Notes: generated by a model not told the origin, from the letters alone. A stretch of DNA of 64,000 nucleotides from MPNP01 sp026709725 (GCA_965200805.1 OZ241384.1:558001-622000), one strand, 5' to 3'; counted from the first letter of the stretch, positions 26,168 through 37,420 are shown. Program-made: numbers and translations.

Positions 26168-27447
26168 AGGTCACCCAACCGATGGTCATCCAACCAATGC
26201 GCCAGTGTCTCAGTATTGAGCCTGCGCAAGACCGTCCCATCTCCGGGCCGCTCGCAAGTCACGATCGTTTCCGGAACGCTGGTCAGCGCAGAGATCAGCG
26301 CATCAGAATGGGTGGTGATGACAAGCTGCATGCGTGCGGAGGCTTCGACCAGGATCTCGCCGATCAATGCGACTGCATCGGGATGCATGCCAAGTTCGGG
26401 CTCTTCAATGCAGACCAACGGTGGCGGAGTGGGGGAAAGCAGCGTCACAAGAATGGCAATGAAACGCATTGTCCCATCCGAAAGCCGGGTCGCGGGAATT
26501 GGAGCCCTGAAACCTTGCTCATGCAAGTAGAATTGAACTGTCCCCCCAGAAATTCTGGTTGTCATCCGTTCAAATCGCGGGAAAAAGCGTTTGAGAAGGT
26601 CGTTGAACGGCTGGGGATCGCTGTTCTCGATCTGATTGAGCAACAGGGCGAGATTGCGGCAATCCGGCAGCAACTGGTCTTCCGGCAGATCAGCCGGTTG
26701 AGGTTGCCGCAATGGTGTATATCTCCCGAAAGTCCAGTCGCGGAATGTTTGTATGCGTGAAAAGTTGCGTCCTATCCAGGTCAATTCCGGATAGAGTTCC
26801 GGTTCCTTGCGTTGGGCCAGGACAGATTGATCCGGCAACAGATCATCACGCCGGAGGCCTCTCTGCTGGGGGCGTTCCGGGTCTTCCCTGATGTTGATCA
26901 CGGGGTGTCCCTTCTGGAATCTGTAATAGAAATAGGGATCCGTGTGACCATGATCTGGTGTGGTCGCCTCGATCGCCTCGTCTAGCACTTCGACCCGATT
27001 ATTCACCGCAGCGAACTCAAGACGATAGCGCAGGGGTCGACCCATGGGGATGGTCGGGCCGTCGGGTGGCGCCCCGGTTTCAACATCAATGCCGGCCCAA
27101 TTCTGCCGGTTCTGGCCCTTCCATATCCATTCAGCGGCCCCTCCACCATCGCGGATGGCAGTGGCGAAGTCGGTCGGTGTTGACCTGATGAGTTCCAGAG
27201 CCTCGATGACATTGGACTTTCCAGCCCCATTGGGACCGATCAGAACGTTCAACGAGCCTAACTCAATCGGTTCCATGTCCGGAGGAAAGGAGAGAAGACC
27301 ATTCATTTTCAGTCGCTGAATAAACTGCATTGGCTGTCTCATAAAACTGTCGAATGTTTCCAAGGGGGATCGGATAGTTTGTTCGTCGATATATGGCAAG
27401 ATCTGCACAACGGGACGGGAGTGATTCTCCCATGGCTGACTTTTCAT
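26134..27447 (-). CDS. AAA-family ATPase (RecF/SMC/OLD-like), defence-type partner
   Basis: 437 residues from the ATG at 27447 (GGGAG Shine-Dalgarno 5 bases upstream). Walker A is VLIGPNGAGKSNVIEALELI (about residues 68-87); the signature-type region is RLSDGTMRFIAILVTLL; Walker B is CIEEPELGMHPDA; the switch is ITTHSDALIS. These are the features of AAA_15/AAA_21 ABC-type ATPases. The protein has no membrane segment. It is transcribed first, before DUF4276. Predicted role is an ATP-dependent sensor or clamp controlling the DUF4276 nuclease-like partner. Confidence 0.8.
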   Translation of the reverse strand: MKSQPWENHSRPVVQILPYIDEQTIRSPLETFDSFMRQPMQFIQRLKMNGLLSFPPDMEPIELGSLNVLIGPNGAGKSNVIEALELIRSTPTDFATAIRDGGGAAEWIWKGQNRQNWAGIDVETGAPPDGPTIPMGRPLRYRLEFAAVNNRVEVLDEAIEATTPDHGHTDPYFYYRFQKGHPVINIREDPERPQQRGLRRDDLLPDQSVLAQRKEPELYPELTWIGRNFSRIQTFRDWTFGRYTPLRQPQPADLPEDQLLPDCRNLALLLNQIENSDPQPFNDLLKRFFPRFERMTTRISGGTVQFYLHEQGFRAPIPATRLSDGTMRFIAILVTLLSPTPPPLVCIEEPELGMHPDAVALIGEILVEASARMQLVITTHSDALISALTSVPETIVTCERPGDGTVLRRLNTETLAHWLDDHRLGDLWRMGELGANP

Positions 27448-29036
27448 GACATCTCCCGACGCGCCCCGGCTCCCGGCCTGATTCGGCCGAATCAGGCCGG
27501 CCCCGAGGCTGTGCATCCGGGCCGCGCCCCCCAATGGTCCGATCATGATGGGGTCCGATCATGATCGGCATGATGCGGCGCCGCACCCTGCCCCCGGGTC
27601 ATCATGATGGGGGATCATGCCATCGGGATCATGGGTGGGGCCGGGGATGAGCGGGAGGGGCGCGGGCCCGACGCGCGTTCCGCCCCATCATGTCCGTCGA
27701 CCCCATCATGTCCGTCGACCCCGGATGTCCATGAATCCCATCCCTTCGTCAGCCATCGGGTCACCCCCGCCCGGCCGTCACCCGCCATGGGTGCCCGACC
27801 CGCCGGGGGCGCCCGGATGAAACCCATTGGGGTTCCGCACGGAGCGTCTCCTTCCATGCCGGTGCGAGGGGCCTGAGCCCCTCCATCATGGAGGACCGGG
27901 GCCCGGCGGATGCCGGAGCGGCGGCCCGCCGTCCGCTCCGGGCACCGTGTCCAGCCCCATCCCGTCATCCGACCCCCATCAATGACATCAAGGCGATGGG
28001 CCCGGCACCACAGTCCCGAAGGGTCCGGGCGGGCCCGTGTCCGGGCGCGGACCGGCGTCCGGCCATGGCGGGCGGTCCAGTCTCCGGCGATGCGTGTGGT
28101 GGCTTCGCGCAGCACGGCCGGGGCCGGCCCCGCACCCTGATTGACACATCATGGCACCCGCACCCCGGGCAGGAGGAGCCCGGGGGTGACGGGATGGGGA
28201 TGAGGGGTGGGGGTGGTCGGTGACGATCCGGCCGATGGCGGCCCCATGGGTTCATGGACATCCCCCGGGGCCGGGCCGGATGCCGGCGTCGGCGAAGCCC
28301 ATCGCTGTCATGCAGGGTCGGGCCGTCATGCAGGGTCGGGCCGCCGAGGATGCCGTGCGCCTCTGCATGGATCCCGGTCCCTCATCATGGGGTCGGGCGG
28401 ACCCGGCCACCCGGGGCGCGGGCCCATCCCCAAAGTGTCCATCGGGGGTGATGGGCCGCCATCATGGCGTCCCCGTCAGGTCCGGACGGTTGGGCGGCGG
28501 TCCCGGCCGTCCGTGACCGGCCCGGGGACCCTGCCCCCGGCGCCGACAGGCGGCAGGTGAGGGGGACGGCGGGGACGGGGCGGTGCGTGGCACCGGGCAT
28601 CGCCCCCGCCGCGGGCAGGCGCCCATCCGGGGCGTCGGCCGGGCGGGGCGGGATCCCCCCGGGGTCTCCGTCATCCGATGGGGCGGAGGCGAGACACGGG
28701 TCACCGGTCGGGCCCCCCGGTCCATGACCGGGCGGAGCCCCATCATGACAGTGGGGACGGAGGCGCCAGGGCGGAGCGGGTCCGCCCTGGCGCCTTGCAG
28801 GCAGCGGTGAACCATGCGGCCGTCTCCGCTGATGTCCGTTGCATGCCGATCTGCATGATGCGGATCGGCATGGCATGAGATCGGGATGGGGGTCAGGTGT
28901 GTCTTGTCGATAGGGGGGGGGGGGGCGGGTGCGGCGCCGCATCATGCCCATCATGATCGGACCCCATCATGGTGGGGCTTTGGGGCGCGGCCCGGATGCA
29001 CAGTCCCGGGGCCGGCCCGCCGGTGATCGTCCCGGC

Positions 29037-29256
29037 CCATGATCATTGCAGGAGGGGCGGAGCGGACGGCCGCCCATCGGGCCGGATGATGCCATTGCCC
29101 CCGTCGGGAGGGGGCTGCCGCCGGATGACGGCGTGACAAGGGCGCCCGTCCCTCATCATGCAGGGGCCGGACCCGCACACCGCGCGGGCCGTGGCGCGCT
29201 GCGGCGCCGGGCCGCGGGTGCCGGCCATCCGGGACACCACGACCCCCGACGCCGAT
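29037..29256 (+). repeat. Duplicated GC-rich block 1, copy B
   Basis: Near-identical to 11321-11541, same orientation, about 17.7 kb apart. Confidence 0.85.
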
Positions 29257-29960
29257 CATCCGATGACGGGGGCCCTGATGCCGGAGGGCCTCTCATGATG
29301 CCGGAGGGAGGGGCGGCAGGGGCGCCCGTCCCCATCGGGGATCGGGGTCTCCTCGCCCCCATCCCCTGAATCACGGGAACGGGGGGTCACCGTCGATGCC
29401 GCCCTGCGTCCCCGGGGATGCGGCCTCTCAGGCCGCGGAATGCGATGGGCCTCTTCATGGCCGGGACCGATGACGGTTCGGGCGACGTCCGGGGGCCGGT
29501 CCCTTTCACAGGGGAAGGGCCCTGCATCAGACAGGGGCCCTGCATCAGACAGGGGGGAGGGACGGCCGCCCGGGGTGCGGGGGCTGGAGCGGGCCGGGGG
29601 CGGACCGTCCCCCGGCCCCCATATCATCACCCCATCATCATCCCCTCCCTCCTTGGCCATGACCCCCCGGCCGCGTGATCACTATCTGTGACCGCGCGGG
29701 GGACGTCCGGCCGCCCAGCCCCGTCACCTGAGGGCCCGTCACCTGAGGGGCCCATGCCGACAGGTCCGGGCCGGCGCCCGGGTCCGGGCCCCATCCCTCC
29801 ATGAAGAGAGGGGGCGTCATGAAGACAGGGCCATCATTGAGGATGCGGGTCCGGCGCCGGGCCGTGCTCCCCCGACGGGTGTCTGTGGATGGGGGCCTGT
29901 CATGCAGAGGGGGGGGGCGGTGCCGCCCCCCTCCGTGCGCCTGTCCGCCCCTTCCCCCTG

Positions 29961-30472
29961 TCATGATGACGGCCCCCTGTCATGACGGGACCCCGTGGGC
30001 GCCCGCACCATCACGCCCCATGGTCATGGAGGAGGGGTCATGGAGAGGGGCCGCCCGGGGCGGCCCGACCGGACGCCCCTTCCATCCGAAGAGACGGGGA
30101 GCGGGCCGCCAGGCGCACCGTGCGCCGCCGGCCCGCGACCCTCATGCCCCGGGGGACGTCAGCGCCGATCCCCCGCCTCCTGTGATGATGCCATCCCTCC
30201 ATGACGGAGGGGCCATGCGCGCCCCCTGCATGTGAAGACGGACGGGGGCCCGCGCGGAGAGCCCGCCCGCCCTGACCGCCGCAGGGCGGGCGGTCAGGGC
30301 GGGCCCCTGCACCGGATGGGGCTGATGGCCCCGCAGTCGATGGCCCCGCAGTCGATGGCCCCGCAGTCGATGGGTGACGCCGATCCGGGCTGTGCGACCC
30401 CCGTCCTGCACGGGCGTGAGCGGCGCCAGCGCCGCTCCGCATCGATGGCGCCCCTCCCGGGATGAGAGGAAG
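29961..30472 (+). repeat. Duplicated GC-rich block 2, copy B
   Basis: Near-identical to 11612-12121, same orientation. It includes the tandem GATGGCCCCGCAGTC repeat and the 15-bp-arm hairpin. After GATGAGAGGAAG this copy continues into GC-rich DNA and transposase debris, whereas copy A runs into the PIN/ATPase island. Confidence 0.88.
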
Positions 30473-30499
30473 GGGGCGCGGCGTCCACGCCCCCGGATC

Positions 30500-30799
30500 A
30501 GCTCCCCCTGGCGGGGCGCCCCGCCATCAAGTCGGACTTCGCCGGTGGCAGGATCCCCTCAGGCCCCATCGGGATGATGAGTGGGGCACCAATGCCTGCT
30601 GGCTCCAGCTCGCATCCATCAGCCACAACACCGTCGCCCTCGGCCAGTGGTTCTGATGTCCAAGGGGGTATCATGGAGGGGGATCGTCCTCGACCGCTCC
30701 CTGTACTGGATCCGCATGAAACGCTTCCGCGTCATCCTCATCAATGTCGCGGGCCGTCTCGTCCGTCACGCCCAGGGTTATCCCAACATGTTCAATTGA
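30500..30799 (+). pseudogene. Transposase C-terminal remnant (IS1380/IS4-like), second copy
   Basis: Frames on the plus strand read NACWLQLASISHNTVALGQW and then GIVLDRSLYWIRMKRFRVIL plus INVAGRLVRHAQGYP. The order (NAxWLxLAxxxHN, then RFRVxLINVAGRLVRHA) fits the last third of an IS1380-type transposase, broken by frameshifts. An inverted copy lies near 17918-18260. Confidence 0.55.
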
Positions 30800-31061
30800 G
30801 AGGGGCGCGTCGCCCTCTCCCTCCCCAGCGGGGGAACAGGCGAGATCCGGAAGGCTGCGGGCCGCCTCGGCGAGATCCCCGCCGCGCCCACCTGACCCCG
30901 GAATGGGCGGATTTGGATGCCCCTGAGCACCCCGCCAACCCCAGGCGGGCGGGAAAATCCCCCGGGCCGGCCCCGGCGGCGGGCTGGCGGGCGAATCGGC
31001 GCGGGAATTCGGGAAAAATGGGCCCCGCGGCGGATTCGGGCGATTAGGTCGCTGATTTGGG
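30800..31061 (-). repeat. Dispersed repeat family, inverted copy
   Basis: Reverse complement of the 17654 and 22786 repeats, ending GATTAGGTCGCTGATTTGGG at 31061. It directly follows the transposase remnant, as does the copy at 17654-17985, supporting the idea that repeat and transposase were one element. Confidence 0.8.
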
Positions 31062-31149
31062 TTCATATGAACTTCTTGACATTGCCCCGGCATATGCATA
31101 ATCTCCTTCTTGAGACGTACGCCGGTCACGGTCTGCTCTCTTTCCGAGG

Positions 31150-31167
31150 CCCGCACTCTGGTGCGGG
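31150..31167. promoter_or_regulatory. Hairpin CCCGCAC-TCTG-GTGCGGG in the DUF3800 leader
   Basis: 7-base arms with a 4-base loop about 40 bases before the GTG at 31205. It could be an attenuator-type stem or the terminator of upstream transcription. Confidence 0.4.
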
Positions 31168-31204
31168 TCTTCGTGTATCTGGGGATCTGGATAAGGAAAT
31201 CTAG

Positions 31205-31962
31205 GTGACCTATTTCGCCTACCTCGATGAGTTTGGCCACATCGGCTCCTACGTGGCGCACACCAATTCCGGTTCCAAATACCTTGAAAGTCCGGTCTTT
31301 GGTCCCGCGGGTTTTGTCCTGCCAGTCGATGAGGTCCGCGGCTTTGGGACTTGATTCTACCAGCGCAAGTGCGAACTCCTTGCGGAGGAAATCAAGCGAT
31401 CAGGGAAACACCCGGCCCAGTGGGAGAAGAAGGGTTCCAGCCTCTACAGGGCCAAAACTGTGATCCGCTATCCCGAACTGCGCCGGACCACCAATCGGCT
31501 GCTAAAAGGATTGAACGCTGCAAAGGGTTTGTGTTTTACGTCGGGATGCGGAAGATAGTCCCTCCGGCAGCACACAACCCCAACAAACTCTATGCAGTAG
31601 TTTTCAGGGAGGCGATCAAGAGGATTGATCAGTTTTGTGTCGAGGACTGCCAGCCGCTGGAGAATTTCGTGTTGATTCTTGACCAGCACAGCCAGCGTTT
31701 GGCTCTCATCAAACAAGCGGCACAAAGCATGTATGCCTCCGGCGACGAAGGCCGCCGCCGTCTTATTGAGCCTGTGTTCCAAGTCGAAAGCGATCGCTAC
31801 CAGACCCTCCAAGCCGCCGATTGGATTGCCGGATTGATTGGGCGTCTCGGTGCGATCTGGTGCTCGCCGATGGTTAATCCAGAGAGCAGGATGTTTCACA
31901 AGTATTTTGAGCAACGGATCAATCAGGTCAGCCATCGTAGCGGCATCAAGACTCAAAAGTGA
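31205..31962 (+). pseudogene. DUF3800 protein, one stop and one frameshift
   Basis: From GTG 31205 (Shine-Dalgarno AAGGAAAT) the frame opens TYFAYLDEFGHIGSYV, the DUF3800 start with its conserved Asp/Glu. An in-frame TGA at 31352 interrupts FGT-FYQRKCELL (TGG would restore Trp). A one-base shift near 31521-31527 then separates KGLNAAKG from FVFYVGMRKIVPPAAHNP. The rest, FVLILDQHS and LQAADWIAGLIG, completes the family motif set. DUF3800 has an RNase-H-like fold and is often found in defence or phage regions. About 252 residues if repaired. Confidence 0.75.
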
Positions 31963-32111
31963 GAGTGCAATGATCGGCGATCAACTTACCCCAATTTGCC
32001 CTCTCCCAGAATGGCCGTTAAAACACCTTTTCGGACATTGGGGGAGAAGCTGAGTCCGGTCCATTCAGGGGTCGATCCGGGACTGGTTTGCGGGGGCGAC
32101 AGGACGTGTGA

Positions 32112-32312
32112 TCAGTTGCCAAACGCAAGTCCGAGGGTGATCCCAGTCACGACAGCACCGAACACCAAAGCAAAGATCCAGACCCGTTGACTGGCCATAT
32201 CCGCCCGCAGCCGGTCCAGAGCGCCTTCATACTCCGCTTTCATGCTGTTCATACGTTCCTCCAGTCGAACGATCTGTCGAGCCAGATCATGCCTGTCAGG
32301 GCCGGGATCCAT
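32112..32312 (-). CDS. Small coiled-coil protein with C-terminal membrane anchor
   Basis: 66 residues from the ATG at 32312. Heptad-like helix IVRLEERMNSMKAEYEGAL leads into one hydrophobic segment, WIFALVFGAVVTGITLGLAF. This layout resembles the phage XhlA/holin-associated type of small protein. The frame extends upstream to 32390, but those residues are GC-rich and unrelated. Lower GC than its right flank. Family call tentative. Confidence 0.6.
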   Translation of the reverse strand: MDPGPDRHDLARQIVRLEERMNSMKAEYEGALDRLRADMASQRVWIFALVFGAVVTGITLGLAFGN

Positions 32313-32423
32313 GCCTGCACGATACAGCAGGGTTCGCGAGTGGTCAACGGGTGGGTCGTGCTCCGCGCTCCGTTGCATCGGACGATCCACACGCCCGGAT
32401 CCCCCACAGCGGTCACCGGCCCC

Positions 32424-33425
32424 TCACTCACCCGCATCATCACCGGCCTTGGCAAGGCCGAACTCGAGCCGATCCGTGCCACCGGCCTCGGCAAGGTCCG
32501 CATGGGCGATCCCGGCCCCGACCCGGCGGGGCGGACCCTCCGCATCCGCCGCATTCGAGACCCGCCCGCCCCAGCGGCCCGAACGCGCCGTGATCCGATT
32601 GGCACCTGCAGCATGGGCAGCGGTGGGCGTGTCACTGTCAAGGACGTCATCGGGGGTGAGGGTGCCACCGGCGGGCGTGACCTGGCAGCCCGCCGGGCCG
32701 GCGACCGGCGGGTCGGCCCGGAAGGGCAGGGCCGGATAGAGATAATCGGTCTGGGGTGTGAGCGGGCGGCCACAGCCGATGCGGCCGACCGGCGTGCCGG
32801 CGGCAAGGTCGACCTCCGGGACCATCAGGGCCCCGACCATCATCACCTCCGTCGTGCCCCGCTGCTCGACATGGGGCGAGACCGCCCCATGTCTGCAGGT
32901 GCAGATGCCGCCCCCGCCACCGGCATAGGTCGCTGTCCCCTCCGCGGGCAGATCGGGCGGCATGCGCGGGTCGAGTTCGGGGCCGGCAGAGAGGAGGCCC
33001 CTCTCACTGGTCGCGGCGATCTCGGTCGCCGAGGCTCCGCGCGGGAAGTGCATCCACCGGCCCGAGACCAGCCGGTCGGCGGGATCGCTGTCGTTCCGTT
33101 CGAGATCGGCACGGACCAGGGTCTTGCCGTCGGCGCGGTTCTCGGCGAGGAGATGCTCGCGCGAGACAAGGCCCGCAAGGGCCGGTGGTGGCGAGGCGAT
33201 GGCCCGGCTGGCCTCGCGGTGACGGTGGGAATCAGGCGTGCGGGCGCTGCCGCCCCGTGCGCGGGACGGTGACCGTCACGATGCCGCCGGCCACATGGGT
33301 GCCCACCCGGCGGTCGTGGCGGATGTCGCCTTCGGGGATGATGGAGGATGGGTCGCGGCCGCCACAGGCGGTGAGCGTCAGGGCGGCCGGTGCGAGGGCC
33401 GCACCACAAGGCGGGGTCGGGTCAT
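32424..33425 (-). pseudogene. TbpB-like surface lipoprotein, frameshifted
   Basis: An ATG at 33425 has GGAG 7 bases upstream, but the lipobox (ALAPAALTLTACGG) lies in another frame, reached after about eight codons. That frame ends near 33240, and a third frame carries the body: EHLLAENRADGKTLVRADLE, then PAEGTATYAGGGGGICTC and MVPEVDLAAGTPVG. The GTATY element and lipobox match the lipoproteins elsewhere in this window. At least two frameshifts make it dead or badly called. It lies just downstream of an intact relative (33509-34573). Confidence 0.6.
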
Positions 33426-33508
33426 GGGAGATCTCCGGGTCGGGGGCGTGTCAGCGATGCCACGGGCGGCCCACGGCCGCCCGTCTGCGTCCTCTCCAGA
33501 ACCGGTGG

Positions 33509-34573
33509 TCATTCAAAGTCGCCCGTCGTGCCGAAATGGACGCCGATATAGGCCATCTCGCTGCCACCGGCGGTCATGCCGCTCGCGGCATGGGTGCCGG
33601 CCAGCAGGCGCGGCCGGCCGTTGGCATCGTCCCGGGCCGACAGACGGCTGCCCCAGGATCCGTCCTGGCTTGTGAAGAGGGAGCCCGGGCTGACCAGCGT
33701 GACCGTGCCCGCCATCTGGCCGGTGCCGGCATTGATGGGCGTGGCATTGAGGAGGAGGACGGCCCCGGCGGGCCGGTCGATGGGATCGGTCGCACCGGTG
33801 GGGCTCTCGCGCAGGCCCACCAGCTGGATGGCGGAGATCCCCCCGGAGACGGTGCCGGCGGCGAAGTCGGCCGTGGCCGTGAACACGCCCTGGTAGTCCC
33901 CGAAGTCATGGGTGCCTGTCGGGATGGCGGCGTCGGTGCCGGCCCGGGCGGCATAGAGGCCCCCGGCGAGGCCCCGATAGGTGGCCGTGCCGCTGTCCGG
34001 GGCCGCCTTGTCGACGAGTTCCGGACCAAAGCCAAAGGCGCCGACCTCAGCGCCTGTGACCGCACCCGTCTCCCAGTCTTCCCCGGTGACACGCAGCCAG
34101 TAGCCGCCGACGAGCCAGTCCCGGGGATCAGGAGGATCGGTAAAATCGAGCAGGCCCGTCCCGATCATGATGCCGGACCGGTTCTGATCCAGCAGGAAGC
34201 CCTCCCGTGCCAGGCGCCCGGTCGGGGAGCGCACGTCGTTCCTCGCCACGGTGTCATCGCGCGAATTCAGGCGCGTTGGGTTGCCGTCACGGCGGGCCAG
34301 GACAATATCAATGGAGCCATTGGGCTGCGGGACGATGGCGATCCCCGTGGCGGCGGTCCCGGGGTCGGTCTGGGCGGTCTGGAGCACGCCCACATCGCCG
34401 AACACCGGGGTCGCACTGGCGGCCAGGCGGGCCGTGGTGACCGTTTGCCCGGAGTCGGCGACGAAGGCGGCGTTGCGGCCGGAGGTCAAATCCACCCCGT
34501 CCGAGCCGCCACCACCACAGGCGGACAGCAGGGTGAGGATGGCCAAAGTGGCAGTCAGACTGCGTGCGATCAT
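33509..34573 (-). CDS. TbpB-like surface lipoprotein (Slam-substrate type)
   Basis: 354 residues from the ATG at 34573. Signal peptide with lipobox LLSAC (Cys about residue 19) followed by GGGGSDG. The C-terminal half has the pattern of TbpB-like beta barrels: DSGTATYRGLAGGLYAARAG, then GVFTATADFAAGTVSGGISA and a closing MAYIGVHFG. Such proteins are moved to the cell surface by Slam translocons; one is encoded at 51388-52839. Ligand unknown. The frame could extend 8 codons upstream to 34597. Confidence 0.75.
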   Translation of the reverse strand: MIARSLTATLAILTLLSACGGGGSDGVDLTSGRNAAFVADSGQTVTTARLAASATPVFGDVGVLQTAQTDPGTAATGIAIVPQPNGSIDIVLARRDGNPTRLNSRDDTVARNDVRSPTGRLAREGFLLDQNRSGIMIGTGLLDFTDPPDPRDWLVGGYWLRVTGEDWETGAVTGAEVGAFGFGPELVDKAAPDSGTATYRGLAGGLYAARAGTDAAIPTGTHDFGDYQGVFTATADFAAGTVSGGISAIQLVGLRESPTGATDPIDRPAGAVLLLNATPINAGTGQMAGTVTLVSPGSLFTSQDGSWGSRLSARDDANGRPRLLAGTHAASGMTAGGSEMAYIGVHFGTTGDFE

Positions 34574-34931
34574 GGGTCTCTCCTTTCGTGTTGACATATG
34601 GATGTCTCCCGGGTTGGTGGGAGTGTTTCAGAATGTTTCGTAACTGCTCACCCCTTCTTGGGGGCAGATTCAGTGTAATGCAACTTGATCATGTCGGCGG
34701 CCTTCCCGGCAGGCGCGATCTGGATGGCGACGAGGGGACTGTATCCGCCGTAGCCATCGGGCTCAGGCATCTTGAGATCCGGCACCGGGCCTCGGCGTGA
34801 TGCCGTGTCCGGAAGCATCCGGACACCTTCATCCTGACCCTAGCCCTCCCATGTATCCGTAAAAAGGTCTGGACAACCTGATTCCCGCATGCCATGCGAC
34901 CTGCATCACCCAGTCACGGAGACAGGTCCCC
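34574..34931. other. Gap upstream of the 33509 lipoprotein gene
   Basis: About 360 bases with no gene seen. It must contain the promoter of the lipoprotein gene. A possible decayed reading frame near 34680-34800 could not be assigned. Confidence 0.4.
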
Positions 34932-37420
34932 ATGCAACAGTCACAGATCAGCCGCCGCCTGCAGAACGACGACGCCCTCTCGCAGATCGCTGCGATCCTC
35001 TCCAGCGAATCCTTCGCCAGCCGCCGCGCCCACTGATCCATAACCATCGGGCCGGCGCATCTGCGATGCCTTCGCATTCCATGATGCCCGCGTCCGCCCC
35101 CGGCCCGCCGGCTGCATGAAGGCCCTGGCCGCGCCGGCCGCACGGCCCCCGGCGATCACCCCGCCACCCCCGCAGGCGACAACACTCAGGCACGAACCGC
35201 GTCGGCCCGATGCACCCGTGCCACCCCCGGGGATGTCCCGCAGCAGCCGGCGGCCCCATGATGCATGGCCATCGGGGGCCTGCATCTCACCCTGACCCGC
35301 ACCCCCGATGCGCCCCCCCCCTTCAGGTCAGACCGATGGGAACACGATGATCGCCCATGAGCACCCGCACGGGCCGGCCGTCTTCGCCGCCCGCCCGCTC
35401 CCCTCCCTGATTGGCGCTCCCTCATCGGCTCCGCCCATGGCCGGTCGGGGGCCGTCGGCGTCCCGGCCGCCGCCCTGCGGGTCCGGGCCCGGGATGACGG
35501 CCCCGCCATCATCGGGTGGGCCGGGATGATGCGCAGCGCCGGGCCCGGCCCGGACAGGGGGTCTGCCTGAGCCGCTTCCTCCCCGTTCGATCATTCCGGG
35601 CCCGATGGTGCGGTGTCCCCATCTCGCCGCCCATGTCCTCGGGCGGGTCCCGCCCCGCCTGCCGGTGGACCTTGCGGAGCGGGACCCCGCATGATCATGT
35701 GCGGAGACCCTCTCTCGTGGAAACCTGCGCCGATGAGGGTGTTGCGGGCCCCTGCCTGCGGGCGGCGCACTTCATCCGTGCGGGCGAGACGGCAGGGCGG
35801 GGCCCGGGGACCGCAGGCGGCGGTGCGCCGGGACCGTGAAGACGGTCTTCATGCCGGCCCTTGGGACCCGCCGGCGCCGCCGGCTCGGGGTCCCCGTCCC
35901 CGGGGACCGGGTCGATCCTGCACCCGCACCGGCCCCCGGTGCGGGCCTGAATGCCGACGGGTCTGCAGACCACCGGGTGGGCGGAGAACGCGTTCGGAGG
36001 GGCCCTGTCCGGAGAATCCCCGGGTGACAAGCGACTGTCCGCGCGTCTGGTGAAGAGCGCAGCCCTGCCGGCGGCGCATCCGGGGCAGACGATCAATGCA
36101 TCACCGGCGGCCGAGGGCAGCGCCGTCACCGGCTTCTGCCGCATGATCGAGGCCCCGGCCGAATCGGAGGTCACCGTCCCCAACATCCTCGCCCCGCACC
36201 GGGCGCGCACGGTCCAGCGGCTTCGCGGGCAGAAGACCGTCCCGGTCATCCAGGACGGCACCGATCCGGGCTTCTCCCGCCGCCCCCACTGCGATGGGCT
36301 GCAGATCATCGGCAGGAACCAGACAGCGGCCACCGCACTGGGCCTGCATCTGCATGCGACACTGGCGGTGACAGAAACCGGCCTGCCGCCCGGTCTCTGC
36401 AGCTCGGCTTCGATGCGCAGAAGCGGGGACCACAGGGGGCGGGGAAGGGGACGCAGGGGCCGACCCGCACCGCAGGACCGCCCGCCGGCTTGATGCCCAT
36501 CATGGGATCGGGGGCTTCCGCGATGCCAATGCCGCCCTGCGCGAGGCTGGTGGCCGGACCCGGGTGATCACCGCCCTCGACCGGGAAGCCGACATGTTCG
36601 CGATGTTCGCCCTGCAGCGCCGGCGCCCGCGCCGCCGCCTGCCGGTCCGGGCCAGACACAACCGCACCCCGGCGCCCGATGGGACGGACAGGGGCAGTGG
36701 GGAGAGTGCAGGCCGGAGGACACTGTTCGATGTCCTGTCCGGCGGCCCGCCCGCCGGCATGATCGACATTGAAGTCGAGGGGCTGACCGAGCGGCGGAAG
36801 TCAGCCGGGAGGAAGGCCCGCCCCGCCAGGAGGACGCGCCCGGCAGGCTGCGGGATCCGCCCCCGGTGTTCAATCTGGGGCGCGTTGTCCTGCCTGCCCC
36901 CGGACACGATGCCCGGTCGATCCCTGACCCCATGGCCGTCTCCGGTGTGCATGTCCGGGAGATCGCACCGCCCGATGATGAAGCCCCGATCCGGTGGGTC
37001 CTGCTGACCACCCTCCCTGTCAGGACCGCAGGGGAAGCGGTCGGGATCGTCGGCCGCTCTCGCCGGCGCTGGCGCGTGGAGGATGTCTTCCGGGTGCTCA
37101 AATCCGGCTGCCGGGTCGAGCATCCTCTGTTCCGGGAGGCCGAGCGGCTGCAGCGGGCCCCTCCGTCAATGGGGTGACCGGCCGTCAATGGGGTGATCGC
37201 CTGGCGCCCGGTTCCTGCACTGTGGGGTCATGACCCTGCCCGGCCGGGGGCGTCTGACTGCGACCCGGCGCTGATGTTCACCGATGATGAGATCCGCTTC
37301 CTTGATGACTATGCGGGCGAACGGGAACTGACAGCACCACGGCGCCTCGGTGATGCCGTCGCCCGCGCGGCCCATCCCGGTGGCGAGCGTGACCGGAGGC
37401 ATGATCCCGGGCGCACCATC
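34932..37420 (+). pseudogene. Decayed Tn5-like (IS4-family) transposase fused to a DUF4338-type N-terminus
   Basis: Pieces in several plus-strand frames line up with one long protein. N-terminus: QISRRLQNDDALSQIAAILS, then FAFHDARVRPRPAGCMKALA. Middle: WAENAFGGALSGESPGDKRL, SAALPAAHPGQTINAS and VPVIQDGTDPGFSRR, the DDE region of Tn5/IS50-type transposases. End: VSGVHVREIAPPDDEAPIRW, RWRVEDVFRVLKSGCRVEHP (YREK-like region) and LMFTDDEIRFLDDYAGEREL. Multiple frameshifts and deletions; not functional. GC content is much higher than that of the genes on its right. Confidence 0.75.

Larger units (their letters stand above)
27448..31070. other. GC-rich repeat mosaic without recognisable genes
   Basis: Holds second copies of the two blocks from 11.3-12.1 kb (29037-29256 and 29961-30472), a segment near 28250-28435 that matches 11100-11290 in inverted orientation, a 13-base G run (28913-28925), small tandem duplications (for example TCATGCAGGGTCGGGCCG twice at about 28309-28344 and CCCTGCATCAGACAGGGG twice at about 29520-29555), a transposase remnant (about 30500-30799) and a dispersed repeat (30800-31061). 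No conserved protein was found. Confidence 0.55.

Noticed and set aside
28913..28925. A 13-base G run as a phase-variation tract
   Set aside because: It is not inside or just upstream of any recognisable gene, so no phase-variable product can be proposed.
33185..34594. A 469-codon plus-strand open frame
   Set aside because: Antisense to the lipoprotein gene at 33509-34573, which has a signal peptide and lipobox.
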